A stretch of DNA of 64,000 nt from Plasmodiophora brassicae (lineage: Eukaryota > Endomyxa > Phytomyxea > Plasmodiophorida > Plasmodiophoridae): assembly GCA_039704465.1 (NCBI GenBank), contig JASFAU010000004.1, positions 434,001 to 498,000 on the forward strand, in the 5' to 3' direction. Of this stretch, positions 23,293-32,900 are shown in pieces (positions within the stretch are counted from its first letter, which is position 1; each line of letters begins with the position of its first letter). The notes beneath the pieces were generated by a model. The model was not told where the DNA came from. It worked only from the letters and a program-made list of their open reading frames with translations, and did not search any database. Made by a program: the position numbers and the translations under genes.

Positions 23293-23967
23293 ATGAGCGA
23301 CGTTAAGTTCAGGTTGATGAACCCGACCTCCCCTCGGCACCTGCATGTTGGCAAGGCGATTCAGTTCGGATGGGAAATGTTCAGGCCTCACGCGCTCCCG
23401 CTGATGTTGTGGGCCTTGTCCGTCGTTGCGCTCAACGTCGTCAGCGACCTGATTGCGAGGGCGATCTCGACGTCCGTGGCCCCTTGGACCAACTGGGCGA
23501 TCTCGCTTCTGTACCTGCCAATTTATCTCGGACCGTTCCTGTTCGCGTCTACTTGGCGTCACTCTGGGGAATCGCCAAACGCTCGCGTCTTGTTCTGGAC
23601 CCCGTTTCGGTTTTGGCTCCCGCTGGTCGCAATTCACGTCCTAACGTCGATTGCCACAGCCATCGGCTTCTTCCTCCTCATTTTGCCCGGTGTCTACTTG
23701 CTGCTGACACTAGCGTTCAGCGCTGCAGTCTACCTGGAATACCATCACGACGGCATCGTCATTGTGGACAGCCTTGTTATCTCTCGAAAAAACGCCCATA
23801 TGGTGTTCTGCCAAGTGTTCCTCCTTGGAATCGCATCCGTTGGTATATTGGTTCTTGGCGCGATCTGCTTCGGCGTCGGTCTACTGGCTGCCATTCCTGT
23901 CGTGGCCCTGGCCTGGGCCGATGCATTCGATCAAGTGATCGGTTTTAACCTGGCCAACAGCACATAG
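23293..23967 (+). CDS. Unknown multi-pass membrane protein (YciC/DUF975-like)
   Basis: An intron-less 224-residue protein with about five hydrophobic segments: LPLMLWALSVVALNVVSDL, WAISLLYLPIYLGPFLFAS, IATAIGFFLLILPGVYLLL, VFLLGIASVGILVLGAICFG and LLAAIPVVALAWADAF. The start (HVGKAIQFGWEMF) and the GFFLLILPGVYL plus DGIVIVDSLVISRKN pattern resemble bacterial YciC/DUF975 and glycerophosphoryl-phosphodiesterase membrane domains, a bacterial-type family of unknown function. Horizontal origin is possible, but codon use looks like its neighbours. Moderate confidence in the gene, low in the family. Confidence 0.7.
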   Translation: MSDVKFRLMNPTSPRHLHVGKAIQFGWEMFRPHALPLMLWALSVVALNVVSDLIARAISTSVAPWTNWAISLLYLPIYLGPFLFASTWRHSGESPNARVLFWTPFRFWLPLVAIHVLTSIATAIGFFLLILPGVYLLLTLAFSAAVYLEYHHDGIVIVDSLVISRKNAHMVFCQVFLLGIASVGILVLGAICFGVGLLAAIPVVALAWADAFDQVIGFNLANST

Positions 23968-24407
23968 GTCGTTTGGAGAGCAGGCCCAACATTACAAATA
24001 ATGATATGGAGTGTAAACACTCCTTTCCGATGAAGAGGCGGTTGCCTAGCGATAGCGTTGTGAAGCGCATGCACGTGTAGGTTATGTAATGCCGTGCCCG
24101 GTAGACTTCCAGAGGGGAGTCCCGTCAGTCGCGGAGTTTTTCTGACCGCAGAGAGCTTCGGTGGCTGCGTGCGGGCGGAAACGTGGTGCTGGCAAAGGGC
24201 AAACTGGCCCGCCTTCCGGTGCGGCATGTGTCCGCATTGCTGGGCCATTGCAGCGATTGTTACCATCGTTTCAATCGCGTGCGCAAATGCGGTCCACTCG
24301 GTAGAAGAGTTGCATAACGTCTTCCCTTTGCAGATGTCGATGCAGTAACGATGCCGCCTCGTGTTGTCACCTTCTGTTGTGCTAATCGACTAGCTGTTAG
24401 GGACGGC

Positions 24408-24824
24408 ATGCGTCGTGCGCGTTCAGATTTCGTGACTAACGAAGAGCTCGCACGTCTCCTCGCTCTACTTGATCCCATACTGAGGTTTCACGAGTCGGTT
24501 CCGTTGGACTTTGCTGATCGCTGACATGCCGATCAAGGTCGCCGGATTCGACAATGGCGAATGGGTCGTTTGCTTCGACAATGATGAATGGCTCGAATTT
24601 CTATGAAAGTATTGGCTACTCTTGGCGTGCGGCGGATCGCCCGCATTCCTCGCACCCTATGTCGTATCAGTATGACTAATCATTGTGATGGTATGTCTCT
24701 ATTGATGCGTCGCTAACATGTTTCCTATCCAATCAGGTCGTTCGTCTCGTCGCCGGCGCCGCACTCTATGTCTCAACCGTATGCAACGTTCGTGATCCAG
24801 TTGTCCTGTAAGGTGCGTTGCTGA
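24408..24824 (+). CDS. Possible small three-exon gene of unknown function
   Basis: A tentative splice model, 24408-24484, 24538-24669, 24737-24824, keeps frame across both introns (GT-AG, 53 and 67 bp) and gives 98 residues. It starts MRRARSDFVTNEELARLLALL and continues into a Ser/Met/Asn/Gln/Tyr-rich tail (MANGSFASTMMNGSNF, PMSYQ). The composition resembles disordered activation or prion-like segments. Its last exon is the first unit of the 126-bp tandem duplication that follows. No family recognised; the upstream stretch 23968-24407 may hold more exons that I could not assign. Confidence 0.3.
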
Positions 24825-24985
24825 CATACTCCCTGCAGCACGAGAAGGCGTAGTCTAGGTGATGCATCGTTCGGCACGCCGCGGCCGTGCACTACACCTC
24901 AACCGTGTGCAACGTTCGTGACCCAGTTGCCCTGTAATGGTACGTTGCTGACATACTCCATGCAGAACGACAAGGCGTAATCCAG
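24772..24985. repeat. Imperfect tandem duplication, period about 126 bp (two copies)
   Basis: The segment beginning ctcaaccgt at 24772 recurs at 24898 with matching blocks (tgcaacgttcgtga, cccagttg, ttgctgacatactcc, tgcag) over at least 85 bp. The second copy appears decayed relative to the reading frame of the first. The remaining bases of 24825-25087 hold no recognised gene. Confidence 0.75.
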
Positions 24986-25444
24986 TTGAAGAATGGACGG
25001 ACTCGTGGGTCGGCAATTTGAGTCGGCCTGTGCGATACGCCGTTCGAGGCACTGTATCCAGTCGCTACGCCGATCAAGCCACTGTAAGTGTGGCTGCTCG
25101 CACGCGGTATGCAAGGTGCTAAGATTTCAACAGGTGGTCACTCGGGTGCTGTCGGCCCTGCTGTTGGGTGCCGCATCCACAAGCAAACTTGCAGGCCGTT
25201 AGTTCATGCGCCCGTTTGCGTCGAAAAGGAATTGACGATTCCATATTCTTCAGGTGTGCGTTCACGTGTGTCTTCGGGCAGGTCGTTGCTGCCCAAAGCG
25301 TCTTCACGCGCGTTATCACTAGCTCGAGAACCAGAACCAGCACGGGCATCGTGGCAGGCACTGGGTGCCGGTGTTCTCCTGTCGACAGCATCAGTGTTCG
25401 CCGGACGGTCGGCAGGCCGGTACCTGTACAAGCGGCTCGCTACG

Positions 25445-26077
25445 ATGAAACGTGTACGGAACGAAGCGGATGTGCTTGTCCCTGCTGAAGCGAATGCTGC
25501 GGGAGACTCCTCGCCACCCAATCCGCCCTTCGGTCAGAACTCGACGTTAACCATCTCCATTGTTTGCGTTTCTGTGGTTATCGTTGTTGTCGCCGTTACG
25601 TCCGTAATCGTCGCTGTTCGATGCCGTTCCCTGCGGCGCATACGGATGGCGAGAAAGTATGCTGAGCAAGCCCAGCAGATGGCCGTCGATATCTTCGAGA
25701 ATCGTGCTACGGATACTGCACAGGATCCTAGTCCGGCGAACCCACACCGGATGGAGAGCAACAGGCCAGCACCGCTGGAGTTCATTGGCGATGTCCACAT
25801 GCAGCCCGTGGCGCTGTTCGACACAACAGGTGGGCAGTCGGTAACAACGGCTGTCGATCGACGTACCGCGCCTCCAGCGAACCGGTATCGTCACTTCACG
25901 TTGGACACGCCGTCATCAGCACCGATCTGCCGTCCAGAAACCTGGGATACGACCCCGTACTCTTTCCTGGATACGGAGATGCCACCCAGTGATCACAAGC
26001 ACAGACACCGGTCAAGAAGAAACCTGTCACCGCCATTGTCTCCTGCTCGGCATTCGTCGTTCTCAGACTCGTCCTGA
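25445..26077 (+). CDS. Unknown single-pass membrane protein with long disordered cytosolic tail
   Basis: The frame is open from at least 25109; the ATG at 25445 gives 210 residues beginning MKRVRNEADVLVPAEA. A short Pro/Asn ectodomain with an NST glycosylation sequon precedes one very hydrophobic helix (TISIVCVSVVIVVVAVTSVIV), a basic stop-transfer (RCRSLRRIRMARKY) and a Ser/Pro/Arg-rich tail of about 130 residues ending SPARHSSFSDSS. An earlier in-frame ATG at 25109 would add 112 residues. No family recognised; receptor-like topology. Confidence 0.55.
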   Translation: MKRVRNEADVLVPAEANAAGDSSPPNPPFGQNSTLTISIVCVSVVIVVVAVTSVIVAVRCRSLRRIRMARKYAEQAQQMAVDIFENRATDTAQDPSPANPHRMESNRPAPLEFIGDVHMQPVALFDTTGGQSVTTAVDRRTAPPANRYRHFTLDTPSSAPICRPETWDTTPYSFLDTEMPPSDHKHRHRSRRNLSPPLSPARHSSFSDSS

Positions 26078-26247
26078 CCCTGGCCTGGTCTACCCATATG
26101 TAGAAACGCCCCACCTATCAGTATAGTTCAACGCTATTTATGCTCTACTTCTATTGGTCCGTCTCGAGACACGTTATGAATCGTGTGCCGGTGTGTATTC
26201 AGAGTAGTACCGTACTGGGCGAGTTCCTGCGCGACTGCAATCTGCGA

Positions 26248-26840
26248 TCACGCGGCCTTTCCGCGACCGATGACACCACCAGCGACCCGTCCGCCAGCAT
26301 TGCCCGTCGTCTTCGACAGCTGATGGTTCGTCTTGCCCAGGTCGTCAGCGACTACGACAACGCTCGCCTGATTAGACATCCGGTTTACGAGCAGGCAATG
26401 CGCGTTGATACTTTCGTGAATGATGAATGCGCGTCCGATAACGGAATTGTCGCCAATGAGGGTGACCATCGAATCCGTGATGGAGACAGTGGCGACGCCG
26501 TCCTCATTGGCGACGATGTTGCCGAGGTCGCCGAAATGGCGTTCGCTGGCAGTCGGCGCACCATGTGCCATCTTCATCGGGTTGAAGTGCCCACCCGTCG
26601 ACGAACACCCTTGCGACAGGTCACCGAATTCGTGAATGTGGAAGCCCTAGAGCACCCAACGCTCGACGTCACACTTCCCAAGGCACATCGATCATCGCAA
26701 CGAAGTACATGTTTTCCCGCGTCCAATCCTTTGATCGTCCCCGCGATCTTGGTGGGTCCTCCAGCTTCGTCTTGCGACAGCGTCACCGACCCGGACACGC
26801 CATCACCGCGAAATACGCACACACCGGTCAGGACGCCCAT
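26248..26840 (-). CDS. SOD1: Cu/Zn superoxide dismutase
   Basis: Three exons, 26840-26709, 26646-26412 and 26351-26248, encode 156 residues. All metal ligands are visible: HIHEFG (two Cu His, one bridging His follows in GGHFNP), [12 protein letters not shown] (Zn His and Asp) and IIHE (Cu His). The active-site Arg is in GGRVAGG. The enzyme dismutates superoxide in the cytosol; no signal peptide is present. The Cys of GCSSTGG is kept, but its usual disulfide partner in the RLACGVIG motif is Gly here (RVAGGVIG), so the conserved intrasubunit disulfide appears to be lost. Secure. Confidence 0.95.
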
Positions 26841-26977
26841 GTGCTTGGTATTCGTCTCCGACGACACGTCCCCCCGAACGAACCAGTGAGATACTTCTGG
26901 ATTGCACGTACGGTGGAGATATATGGTCAGAACCCAGAATGTTGTTCGCGTGCCCGTCTGCCATAGTCAGAATAACC

Positions 26978-27172
26978 ATGCGAGCGATGATCTGGATGAC
27001 TATTCTAGTGCTGGCAAGCAGAGTACATGCCCAGGACCAGGAGCGACAGCCAGAGCAGGGACCATCATCTCAACCGATGTCACAAGGGAGGCTCCCCCTG
27101 GTTCTGCTGATGTTATGCTCCGCTGTCGCTGCCACATGTCGGACGGGCGCCCTACCGTTTCCCTTGTCGTAG
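26978..27172 (+). CDS. Doubtful 64-residue secreted or anchored peptide
   Basis: The frame begins MRAMIWMTILVLASRVHAQ, a good signal-peptide shape, then a Gln/Ser-rich stretch and a second hydrophobic segment (LPLVLLMLCSAVAA). It could be a small GPI-type protein or chance. It lies upstream of SOD1 (divergent) with about 140 bp between starts. Confidence 0.25.
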   Translation: MRAMIWMTILVLASRVHAQDQERQPEQGPSSQPMSQGRLPLVLLMLCSAVAATCRTGALPFPLS

Positions 27173-27204
27173 ACCTTTAAACCCGTCGCTGTGTAGGGGC
27201 AATC

Positions 27205-27499
27205 ATGAACATCCGAGCCAAGATTAGTTTACGTCTGGCGCAGAAGGCGATGGACCAGGCAGGTCTCGACAACATGAAAGAATTGGTCGAAGACGAAGTA
27301 GGCGCCTCGATCATTGAACTACAACAGAGAAACGATACGTCCGACAAAGTCGTCATCGAGGCGGGCGAACCTGCGCGTGCCAACGACCGCCATTTTGTTG
27401 TCGTCCCTGAACCCATCTGTAAGTTGCACACTCTGGGCACGCTTGATCCTGCATTAACTATATCGGCGTCATTTAGACAAGTCTGCCGGCGACCAGTAG
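27205..27499 (+). CDS. Small unknown protein, 78 residues, two exons
   Basis: Exons 27205-27418 and 27477-27499 join in frame across a 58-bp GT-AG intron (donor GTAAGT, the strongest consensus in the area). The product MNIRAKISLRLAQKAMDQ continues as an amphipathic, charged helix-rich domain (ELVEDEVGASIIELQQR) ending IYKSAGDQ. No known family recognised. The good donor and continuous frame argue that it is real. Confidence 0.4.
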
Positions 27500-27755
27500 T
27501 CAGCCTTACCTAGGTAGTAGTGCAACTAATAGAACGGTGGATCTAATACAACGGTGGATCGATTGCGTGGCTAAGTGGAAGGCACACGGGCACAAACAGG
27601 TCCGGATTGCCGGTCCGCACGACAGGCGAGGTCCCAAATCGAGAAAAGACCGCCACGGGGTTACGGACTGCGCGATACTCCGTGGCGCGGATACCACGAC
27701 CGCGTCGCGCCCGTCGGCCGTCACAACGAACAAAGCGGCGATTTGCCTGGCGTCA

Positions 27756-28259
27756 ATGCCGTCGCCACCGCGTCCCACAAGGCCGTCCAATCTGTCCGCT
27801 GCTCTGAGTCGTCCTATTGCGCCTGCACAGCGACGGTTGATCCGGGAGTCGGCCAGGCATTTATCGGTGTCAGTTCCATCTTCCCAGTACTGCGTGCCGT
27901 CGCCACCCGCATCGAGGCCGACGCAGCCGAAGGAGTCGCCGCCCCATTTGAGAATCCCTGAGACGCAGCGCCGGTCTCCGAGCGGCTCCTTTCGGCCACG
28001 TTCGCTTACGAATTGCTGTTCGGTACCTGACGTCATCGAACCCGTCGATCTTTACGACACGCGAGATCCGACGACACCGAGTGACGTGCGACACCATCAC
28101 GTCCACAATGGCACCGACGACACGTCATCAACCATATATGCCCAGCTGCGTAATTATTCAGCGATGACGCCGACGGCGTTGCAATCACCGTCCGACACGG
28201 CGTTCGTGTTCGACTTCGAGCCGTTAGTCGTCGCCGTCGAGGAGATGCAATCCCGGTAG
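27756..28259 (+). CDS. Low-confidence Pro/Ser/Arg-rich open frame
   Basis: A frame of 167 residues from the ATG at 27756 (open without ATG from 27537), disordered in composition, ending FVFDFEPLVVAVEEMQSR. Two other frames are also open across parts of this interval, so the strand and frame are unsure. It could be the tail exon of a membrane protein like that at 25445. No family recognised. Confidence 0.25.
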   Translation: MPSPPRPTRPSNLSAALSRPIAPAQRRLIRESARHLSVSVPSSQYCVPSPPASRPTQPKESPPHLRIPETQRRSPSGSFRPRSLTNCCSVPDVIEPVDLYDTRDPTTPSDVRHHHVHNGTDDTSSTIYAQLRNYSAMTPTALQSPSDTAFVFDFEPLVVAVEEMQSR

Positions 28260-28905
28260 CAGGCAAAGACATGTACCACCTCCACCGGACACATGTCGCC
28301 CCCGCCTACATTGTTCTAGCTGATTCCTGCACTATTACGCGTCTCTGCCGTGCCTCTGTGCATATCATAAACCCGGACGATAATGCTTCAGTCCCTGTCC
28401 AATCTGTTCACTGTAAAAATGAAATATATACAAATTATTGCTATCTTAACAAGCGCTCATGCTGCGTGTTTGTCTGTTGTACTCGTTCCGCTGATCTGTT
28501 ATCGGTAGTGTTAGGGTGTCTCCTGTGTCGCCGGGCTGTGAAACGGACGCGCCTTGAAGGCGGAACACTCTTAGGCATCTTTGTGGGGACATTCTGCCAC
28601 GATCGCTGCAAGCGATCTGAAACTTCCCGAAACGTCGCTTGGACTGGATCAGAGATTGTACAGTCGTTTTCGCTAGGTGTACAAACGAAGAGCGCTGACA
28701 TGCCGCATTAAGGTGAAGCTGCGCTGCACCAGGTAACTGCCGCGCCCAGTCCATGTGCAGCGGACGGGCAGAAGTACGTATTTACATAGACCTGCCGGTA
28801 GGTAACGGTCACCTGCTAGGTACATACCGTCGGTAGGTACATAGCTGCGGGCGGACTGCGCGAGCGTTGCCGAGCTTGGCGGAGCGGCGCATCTCTGATG
28901 GGCAC
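28260..28905. other. Intergenic, no gene seen; small repeats near 28780-28850
   Basis: About 640 bp, AT-richer in the first half. At 28786-28850 short repeats occur (ggtaggta, and taggtacata twice, 18 bp apart) just upstream of the FtsJ gene. No convincing coding frame. Confidence 0.5.
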
Positions 28906-29628
28906 ATGGTGCGCCCAGCGAAACGTTCCGCTGATTTCTTCACGCTCCAGGCTGTCAAGCATGGGTACCCGTGCCGGTCCGTGTATAAGCTGTCCGAGAT
29001 CGACGAGCGGTACAAAATTCTACGACCAGGGATGAAGGTTTTAGACCTGGGCGCGTCTCCAGGTACGCGATGATGACGAACAGCAGTTATGTCTGCGCCT
29101 TACTATTGTTATTTCGTGTTCGGTCAGGATCATGGTTCAAGTACGCCTGCGGGCGGGTAGGCGGCAAGGGTGCAGTCCTTGCCCTCGATGTCCAGGCGCT
29201 CGACCGGGCTGTGCAAGTCCCGACACATGGCAAATTTCTCCTAGAGGATGTTTTCAAGTGGACACCGCCTGGTCGGCTTCATGGAGCATTCGATCTTGTT
29301 CTCAGGTGCGGCCGTATAGTATCTGTGCCGTTCACAAGTGCGTTGCTAACCGTTAACCTTCCCCAGTGACATGGCCCCATCGTCATCGGGGGTTCACGAT
29401 CTCGATTGGGGTGCCGCTCATGACCTGAACGTGCGAACCCTAGAGCTGGCTCGCACGTTACTCCGGCCGACAGGCGTCGTCCTACTGAAAACGTTTCGTG
29501 GCACGTACTTGGAGGAATTTCAGACGACCGTCAAGAAACATTTCCAAGACTGCCGCCTTATCAAACCAAAGTGCTCCCGAACCGAGAGCGCCGAGATATT
29601 CGCACTACTAACCTGCAAACAACAATAA
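28906..29628 (+). CDS. FtsJ/RrmJ-type rRNA 2'-O-methyltransferase (MRM2-like)
   Basis: Three exons, 28906-29062, 29128-29305, 29367-29628, give 198 residues, close to bacterial RlmE (209). The AdoMet motif is DLGASPGSW. The K-D-K-E catalytic tetrad is present as SVYKLSEID (Lys), DLVLSDMAP (Asp), VVLLKTFRG (Lys) and ESAEIFAL (Glu). The size and the lack of C-terminal extensions fit the mitochondrial MRM2 type, which methylates a uridine of large-subunit rRNA, rather than the longer nucleolar Spb1 or the tRNA enzyme Trm7; no clear presequence is present, so location is inferred. Secure as FtsJ. Confidence 0.93.
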
Positions 29629-29967
29629 TAATCCAGTCGACTGTTCATAGCCTACTTATAGTCGAGTGCAACGCTCACCGCCAGCCTCGAAATGAGCCCC
29701 GCGTAAACGCAGACGTCGTCCTCTGGCCCAGGGCTGCAGCCAGGCCCGCACGGCAGGTGCGCCGCCTTGGACTGCACTGTGCAGCAGCTGTCGGTCAGGC
29801 GCTGGTCCCCACAGTGTTGTATACGCGTAACGTGGCTTGGTCGGGTGTGTGGATTTTTGGCGAGACCACAGTGGTGGGGCAGAGTTGCTATTTGCAGGCT
29901 CTGTCTGACTGGCCATCCTTGTCGCCGGTATCTCCACGCGTAATAGCGCCGGCGGACGACCTTGACG
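29629..29967. other. Intergenic, presumed DOCK promoter
   Basis: About 340 bp between two plus-strand genes; no supported feature. Confidence 0.5.
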
Positions 29968-32900
29968 ATGGGCGTCACCGTCACCGTCGACAGGGCACCG
30001 CCGCCGAATCGCTTCCTGGGCGATTTTGTGCCCGAGGCGCCCGATGGCGCGTCTCCGCTTGTGCGTCATGCGCTGGCGCAACTGTCCCGGCCTCGCACCC
30101 GGGTCGTTGTTGATACCGCGGGTACCAAGTATGTGGCTTGCGCCGTCCCTGAACCCGACCGCGTCGTGCACACGATTGACGAAGGGTCGGAGACCAACGC
30201 TCAGGCGGCATCACCCCAGCCCCGTTTAGGTATTGACGCTCACAATTCCCCAACGCTGTTCGCTGATCAGCCTTTTTGTTAGCGCAAGCCAAGTCCAGAC
30301 CTGGTCTTGCTGATATATTCAGTACCCCTCCAAGAGCCACATTATCGGTTGACAATGTGCGATCTTCAGGCGCTCCTGTTGCATTGGCAAACTCTGATCG
30401 TCTTTCACAGGGATCGCTATCGCTTCGCGAGCGCCGCGCTATGGCGACCTCAGTAGGATCCCCGGTTTCAGTCGATGGTACTGCATCATGATGTCTCTTG
30501 AACGTTCTGTCTGAACGTTCGAACGGTACAGAGAGTGAAGGGTCTGCTCCTGCGGACGTCGATGGCCTGACGATTGACATCAAGGAAGCGGAGCTCGACC
30601 CGGAAGAGCTTCGTCGCCCAGACCTGTATGAGCCGATGGAACTGGATCAGGCTCTTCGACCAGGGCAGACCGTTAGTCAAAAGGTCTGCCTTAAAGCTAC
30701 CGGCGGCCATGATATCGAAATGACGAATGTCGATATTGGCAGCTGACGAAGGGGTCGGTTCTGTGGCGATACGAACCGGACTGGGAATACGGAACGCCTT
30801 TGGAACAAAGCGAATGCTGCAGAGAGAGCGTTCCCACATGGGACACCACGGAATCGTTTAGTCAAATGCTATGCATTGTCCAGCGTTTGACAATCTGCAA
30901 TTGCGAGCTGGAGCCATTCTTTTGCACATTGGCAGTTTACGATCTTCGTCCCAAAGGTGGAAAGCTATCCGAGAACTTTCATTTCGATCTCAATCCCGAG
31001 CAGGTCCGTCGATGACGCTTGGACAGCCTCACTGTTTGCTGACATGTGTAAGGTTTTGACGTCGGGACTGTCTGTCTGGCGTTTCGCCGCTGACGAAATA
31101 ACGCTGACCCGCAACGCTCTGTTCCGCATTCCTGATCGCCATCCGCTTGTTGTCCTTGTCCTTCGTATTGAGCGCGTCTTGCAAGGCGATCCCGAAGAAG
31201 CATTCGCTCCGTACCTCAAGGATCGCAACGTACGTGGTATACAGTTGCATTCAGTTGTGTGCTAACTGCCATTATAGAAAGGAGTGCTCGATCTCGACAA
31301 GATCGGCAAAAACATTCGCACCACGATCAACCGATTGTCTGACTACAGACAAAGTTTCGGTGTTGCCATCCTGCCAATATTCAACGAGACAGGCGACCTC
31401 ATTTACGAGACTCCGACGTTCATTACGCAGCGGATTTTCATCGAGAAACAGGTACGCGCCACCTACATGCGTACGCGCCACTGCCCCAACACGTACGTCG
31501 ACCGCAGGCGTCAGATGAGGCCACGTTCCTGGACCAGCTGCGGGAATATTACTCCCTACTTTCAGACACTAGCACGAATGTGAAGAAGAAGGTCGGGGTT
31601 GACGTGCCACGTATACATTATGCACCCTGAATGGCGCTGCTCAGATCGTGCCTAGCTCCGAGTTCTGTGTGGAGCTTTACCTGCTTGATACTGCACTGCC
31701 TCCTAATCGAGTCGACCCATCGTTGATACCCCTGAAGCCACCCAGTGAGGTTTGGGACCATCCGATCAAAGGTCGTGGAATTCGGGCGTCTTCTTCGCCC
31801 GTAGTATTTAGCGGCCACCTACAGGTTCTGTTCGCGAGATTGAGTTCTTGCCTTTACCGACTGACTCCACGACATCGCCTTACGACCACTTTGTCAATTC
31901 GCTTTACGTGTATCCCCTCAGCGTCCAGTTTCAGGTAGCGTAATGCTGGGAGACACGAAACACTCTGGTATTCTCGACTAAGAACAATCTACATAGAAAT
32001 ACCGGAACATTGCATGTAAGGTTGAACTGCGCCTGTCCGATGTGGCCCTCGATACGGATGGCGTCAAGACCTTCTTCGGAAAGTCATCACAGGTCGGACT
32101 GGGTTCCTTGCTTGATAGTCTGGCAAGGCATGAACGTTGGTGTTTAGTCTGCTTTCTGCACGTCGATGCTCACGCAGGTTGCTTACCACAACAGAACGCC
32201 GTCGATGCTAGACGAAATGAAAATCATGCTACCTTTGTCAATGACCGAATCAGTTCATCTTTTCTTCACTTTCTACCACATTTCCTGCCAGAAGAAAATG
32301 TTTACTGGACCTTGGCTCGCCGATGCTGTAACTGGGTCTAACTGACTCCTGTTCCTCGTAGTGGGAAGTCAACTGAAGAGGTTATCGGATACTCCATATT
32401 TCCGATATTCAAGAACAACATGATTGCACCCGATGGTGTTCGTACGGCATACTGCAAGGGGTTTCCTCATTTTGAAACTTGCTCTAGGTGTATTCCCTAG
32501 CGATTGCGGCACGACTTCCTGATCACTATATGAGCAAGTTTGAAGCACGAGCAGAAAACGCTAATACTCACTTCCGGATGCAGACGGCCGAATGCTTTCA
32601 GGTGGGATACGTGCCCTGCAAAACTTTACGCCTGAAGCGTACCTGACAAAGCCTCAGATACGCGTCCGTTCCATATCGTGTTTGTTCTGCTCGGATCCCT
32701 GCCTCAACTCATTCATGACTGCGCTTCCAACTGATGCAACGTTATCTGCGTTACCTGATGACCAGCAGGCTTCACTCGCAGTTAACGTTTCGGTGGACTA
32801 CATGCGCAATGTTGATCGTTCTGTCGCAGTGCGATTCCTGCCTGTGATTCTCAATTTCCTGTTCAGCATGATGGCGAGGTCGCAGAACCGCCAGGTTCAA

